DNA of 64,000 bases from Trichaptum fuscoviolaceum (taxonomy: Eukaryota; Basidiomycota; Agaricomycetes; Hymenochaetales; Trichaptaceae): contig CAJSYZ010000009.1 in the NCBI GenBank assembly GCA_910574455.1, forward strand, positions 4,295,040-4,359,039, written 5' to 3'. A program made the translations under genes and the position numbers. This document shows positions 62,746 through 64,000 of this stretch, piece by piece. The notes under the pieces are model-generated. The model worked only from the letters and a program-made list of their open reading frames with translations. It was not told where the DNA came from and ran no database searches. The first letter of the stretch is position 1. Every line of letters begins with the position of its first letter.

Positions 62746-62913
62746 AAATCCTATCTTGCATCAACTTGGCCGCCGATTGCCAGCCTGCACTCTTCCTCCG
62801 ACGTTCATCACAGGCCGAGATGAAACTTCATTCATGCTCTCCGCTGCACGATGGCCAACTCCCCGGGCTGCTTCTCATATCATGTCGAGCTTCAAGTAAT
62901 GGCTGGACTACAC

Positions 62914-63240
62914 ATCAGGGAAACTTCCGTTTGCTTACGGCGACTGGCGCGTCCTGGCGCGTCCTGAAGCTTCCTTAAATGGGATGAAGCGATGCCATGC
63001 CTACCTGAAGCGTTGCCTGGCTGCCTGATGGCCTTAGAACACGGTGTTTCAGGACGAAATCAGTGCATAAGGAGGGAAGTTGTACATCAGGCGCCAAGCC
63101 AGGCTCAAGTGAGATTTAAGCACGAGCGTGCACAGTTTAAGTAAAATGGCAAGTACAACTTTGAAGATAAGTTCATCAGCAGATTCAGTATAGAAGTCGA
63201 AGCCGCCACTCATTACTGCCAACTACTACTAATCTCCAAA
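62914..63240. other. New sequence beyond the duplicated block
   Basis: Homology to the gene 4 block stops at GGCTGGACTAC (~62913). What follows contains a short tandem repeat (TGGCGCGTCC twice at ~62945-62965) and a CT/CA-rich leader running into the ATG at 63241. It may be the edge of another insertion that runs past the window. Confidence 0.35.
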
Positions 63241-63657
63241 ATGTCAAGTTCTGATCTCGGGGATACTCAGGCAGAAGAATTTGCGGACTTCAACTTCACT
63301 GACAGGAGATATCACGATGCATACCAGTGTATCTCAGTTAATAAATATTATATCGAAATCTCTGCAGACAGCGCATACAAACACAGGAACAAATACTCGC
63401 AAATCGCCAGGAAAAATGACAGGATGGAGGACGCCAAGTTATTAGAGTCGACAGACTGTAATTCCAAACATGCAAATCCCCACTACTTCTTTGAGTTCCG
63501 TACTAAGCCACTAGTATACAATGAGTTTAGCTTCGTTAGCCCTGCTTTCATGACGGTCAGATCGAGTTTGCTGTGGGCTTCGAGATGGCACCAGTACCAA
63601 CTAATAATCTTATGGATATGCGATAATTATCGCAACCCGTTTCTAAAGTTATCGTGA
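63241..63657 (+). CDS. Hypothetical 138-residue protein or first exon
   Basis: Open from an ATG in good context (TCTCCAAAATGTC) to a TGA at 63655-63657. The start is acidic (MSSSDLGDTQAEEFADF), the middle is rich in Tyr, Asn and Lys, and no membrane segment or known motif is seen. Codon usage does not look like a shadow of another frame. No paralogue occurs in this window, and it lies in DNA of possible mobile origin. It could be a single-exon small gene, the first exon of a longer one, or a relic. Confidence 0.35.
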   Translation: MSSSDLGDTQAEEFADFNFTDRRYHDAYQCISVNKYYIEISADSAYKHRNKYSQIARKNDRMEDAKLLESTDCNSKHANPHYFFEFRTKPLVYNEFSFVSPAFMTVRSSLLWASRWHQYQLIILWICDNYRNPFLKLS

Positions 63658-64000
63658 TAACTTCGGCAGCTCCTTCTGCCTTTCAGCTCTGCCTGGGCCG
63701 CGCGTGCCGTCGCAGCCTTGTCAGGGCTTTGCCCGGCAGCGCAGCAGGGGCCCCATACTCATTTGAAATAAATATTATATTAATTTACAGTGCCTGGACT
63801 ACAGTCCAGGCCTATCTAGCATTTCAAATAAATACTTTAAATACAAAAAAGCACGCGCTAGGGCAGTGCGCGTGGCGGCCTTGCGCGCGCGCACGCGGCG
63901 GGGAATAGTGCGCAATTCCCGCCACCCCCGGTGGGGTGGTGCGCAGCCCATGCGTGGCGCAATGGGCCCGCTGTCCTCTGGACAGTCCCATGGTGCGCGG
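63658..64000. repeat. GC-rich and palindromic tail of unknown nature
   Basis: Contains short perfect hairpins (GCCTGGACTACAGTCCAGGC at ~63793; GTCCTCTGGAC at ~63973), two similar AT-rich stretches (CATTTGAAATAAATATT and CATTTCAAATAAATACT, ~70 bp apart) and alternating GC runs (63886-63900). The frame over 63654-63908 spans these and is not convincing. Truncated by the window end. Confidence 0.35.

Larger units (their letters stand above)
59431..62759. mobile_element. 3.3-kb element with arrays of short subterminal repeats
   Basis: The two ends match as inverted repeats over ~39 bp with two mismatches (ATAGGATTTCAGCACCTC on the left). The target is duplicated as the 9-bp ATCAACTTG at 59422-59430 and 62760-62768. 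The empty site is intact at ~33966. From ~59460 to 59910 and from ~62270 to 62745 the DNA is a chain of degenerate ~25-30-bp units of the type ATCTGACCC or ATCCAACCC spaced by AT-rich TAnnTA words, in opposite orientation at the two ends. The core (60060-62260) has no recognisable transposase. The 230-codon minus frame at 61098-61790 is Ser/Leu/Cys-rich without a domain. A 122-bp-spaced degenerate repeat (CTTCCTACA...GACTGAGGGTGAGAA) lies at ~60941 and 61063. Confidence 0.82.
51717..62913 (-). pseudogene. Minus-strand relic block after gene 6, split by two large insertions
   Basis: Segmental duplicate of the block after gene 4: 51717-55960, then 58784-59430, then 62760-62913 join to match 27562-34113 without its 1.9-kb insert. 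Minus-strand traces include EIAADT then GTRKSETEIIRDHYDLLQ near 55000, DNTFILARPILTSFSLFR near 54810, ALYSATLFDRQVAFSAQLP near 53860 and ELVLGSPLLLIENDE near 53690. The piece at 58854-59120 is nearly identical to 31467-31733. Frames break repeatedly; no function recognised. The match to the gene 4 block ends at ~62913. Confidence 0.45.

Overview
The window looks like nuclear DNA of an agaricomycete basidiomycete. Genes are split by many 45-60 nt GT-AG introns with CTRAY-like branch sites, very small exons occur, and there is a truncated gene for a fungal-type G-protein alpha subunit. The order is not certain. No rRNA, tRNA, CRISPR or phage-like features were seen.

The backbone is a tandem array of six paralogous, same-strand genes (genes 1-6, starts at 356, 5796, 15055, 23532, 34743 and 47125). 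I rebuilt them exon by exon from conserved splice sites. Gene 1 is 21 exons and 913 codons, and the exon lengths sum to a multiple of three. Each protein has a short variable N-terminus, two tandem alpha-helical modules that arose by internal duplication (matching exon lengths, including a 22-nt microexon in each), four hydrophobic membrane segments, a Trp/Lys-rich amphipathic stretch that is an in-frame 33-bp minisatellite in some copies, and a charged Pro/Ser/Glu-rich tail. Genes 1, 2, 4 and 5 read open. Gene 3 has a 1-nt deletion in the third membrane segment. Gene 6 carries a 590-bp transposon in an exon. The copies are mosaics: genes 2 and 6 share N-termini, while genes 4 and 6 share nearly identical C-termini and downstream DNA.

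Between the array genes lie degraded blocks (about 10.2-14.3, 19.3-22.9, 28.0-34.1 and 52.1-62.9 kb) that share minus-strand coding traces of a second, unrecognised family. The repeating unit is therefore a plus-strand membrane gene followed by a convergent minus-strand relic. The blocks after genes 4 and 6 are a segmental duplication. Later transposon insertions hit each copy separately, so each serves as the empty site for the other.

The spacer between genes 5 and 6 (38.8-47.1 kb) differs: a minus-strand relic split by a hAT-type element carrying an F-box-like fragment, a G-alpha pseudogene, and a TA-flanked inverted-repeat element. Other mobile DNA includes a 237-bp-TIR element with a 9-bp duplication, a 2.8-kb palindrome with 1,254-bp arms, and a 3.3-kb element whose ends are built of short degenerate repeats. 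The best candidate for an undescribed system is the paired, gene-converting membrane-protein array. Its pattern (tandem birth and death, mosaicism, minisatellite length change) is typical of recognition or defence genes, but that role is inference.
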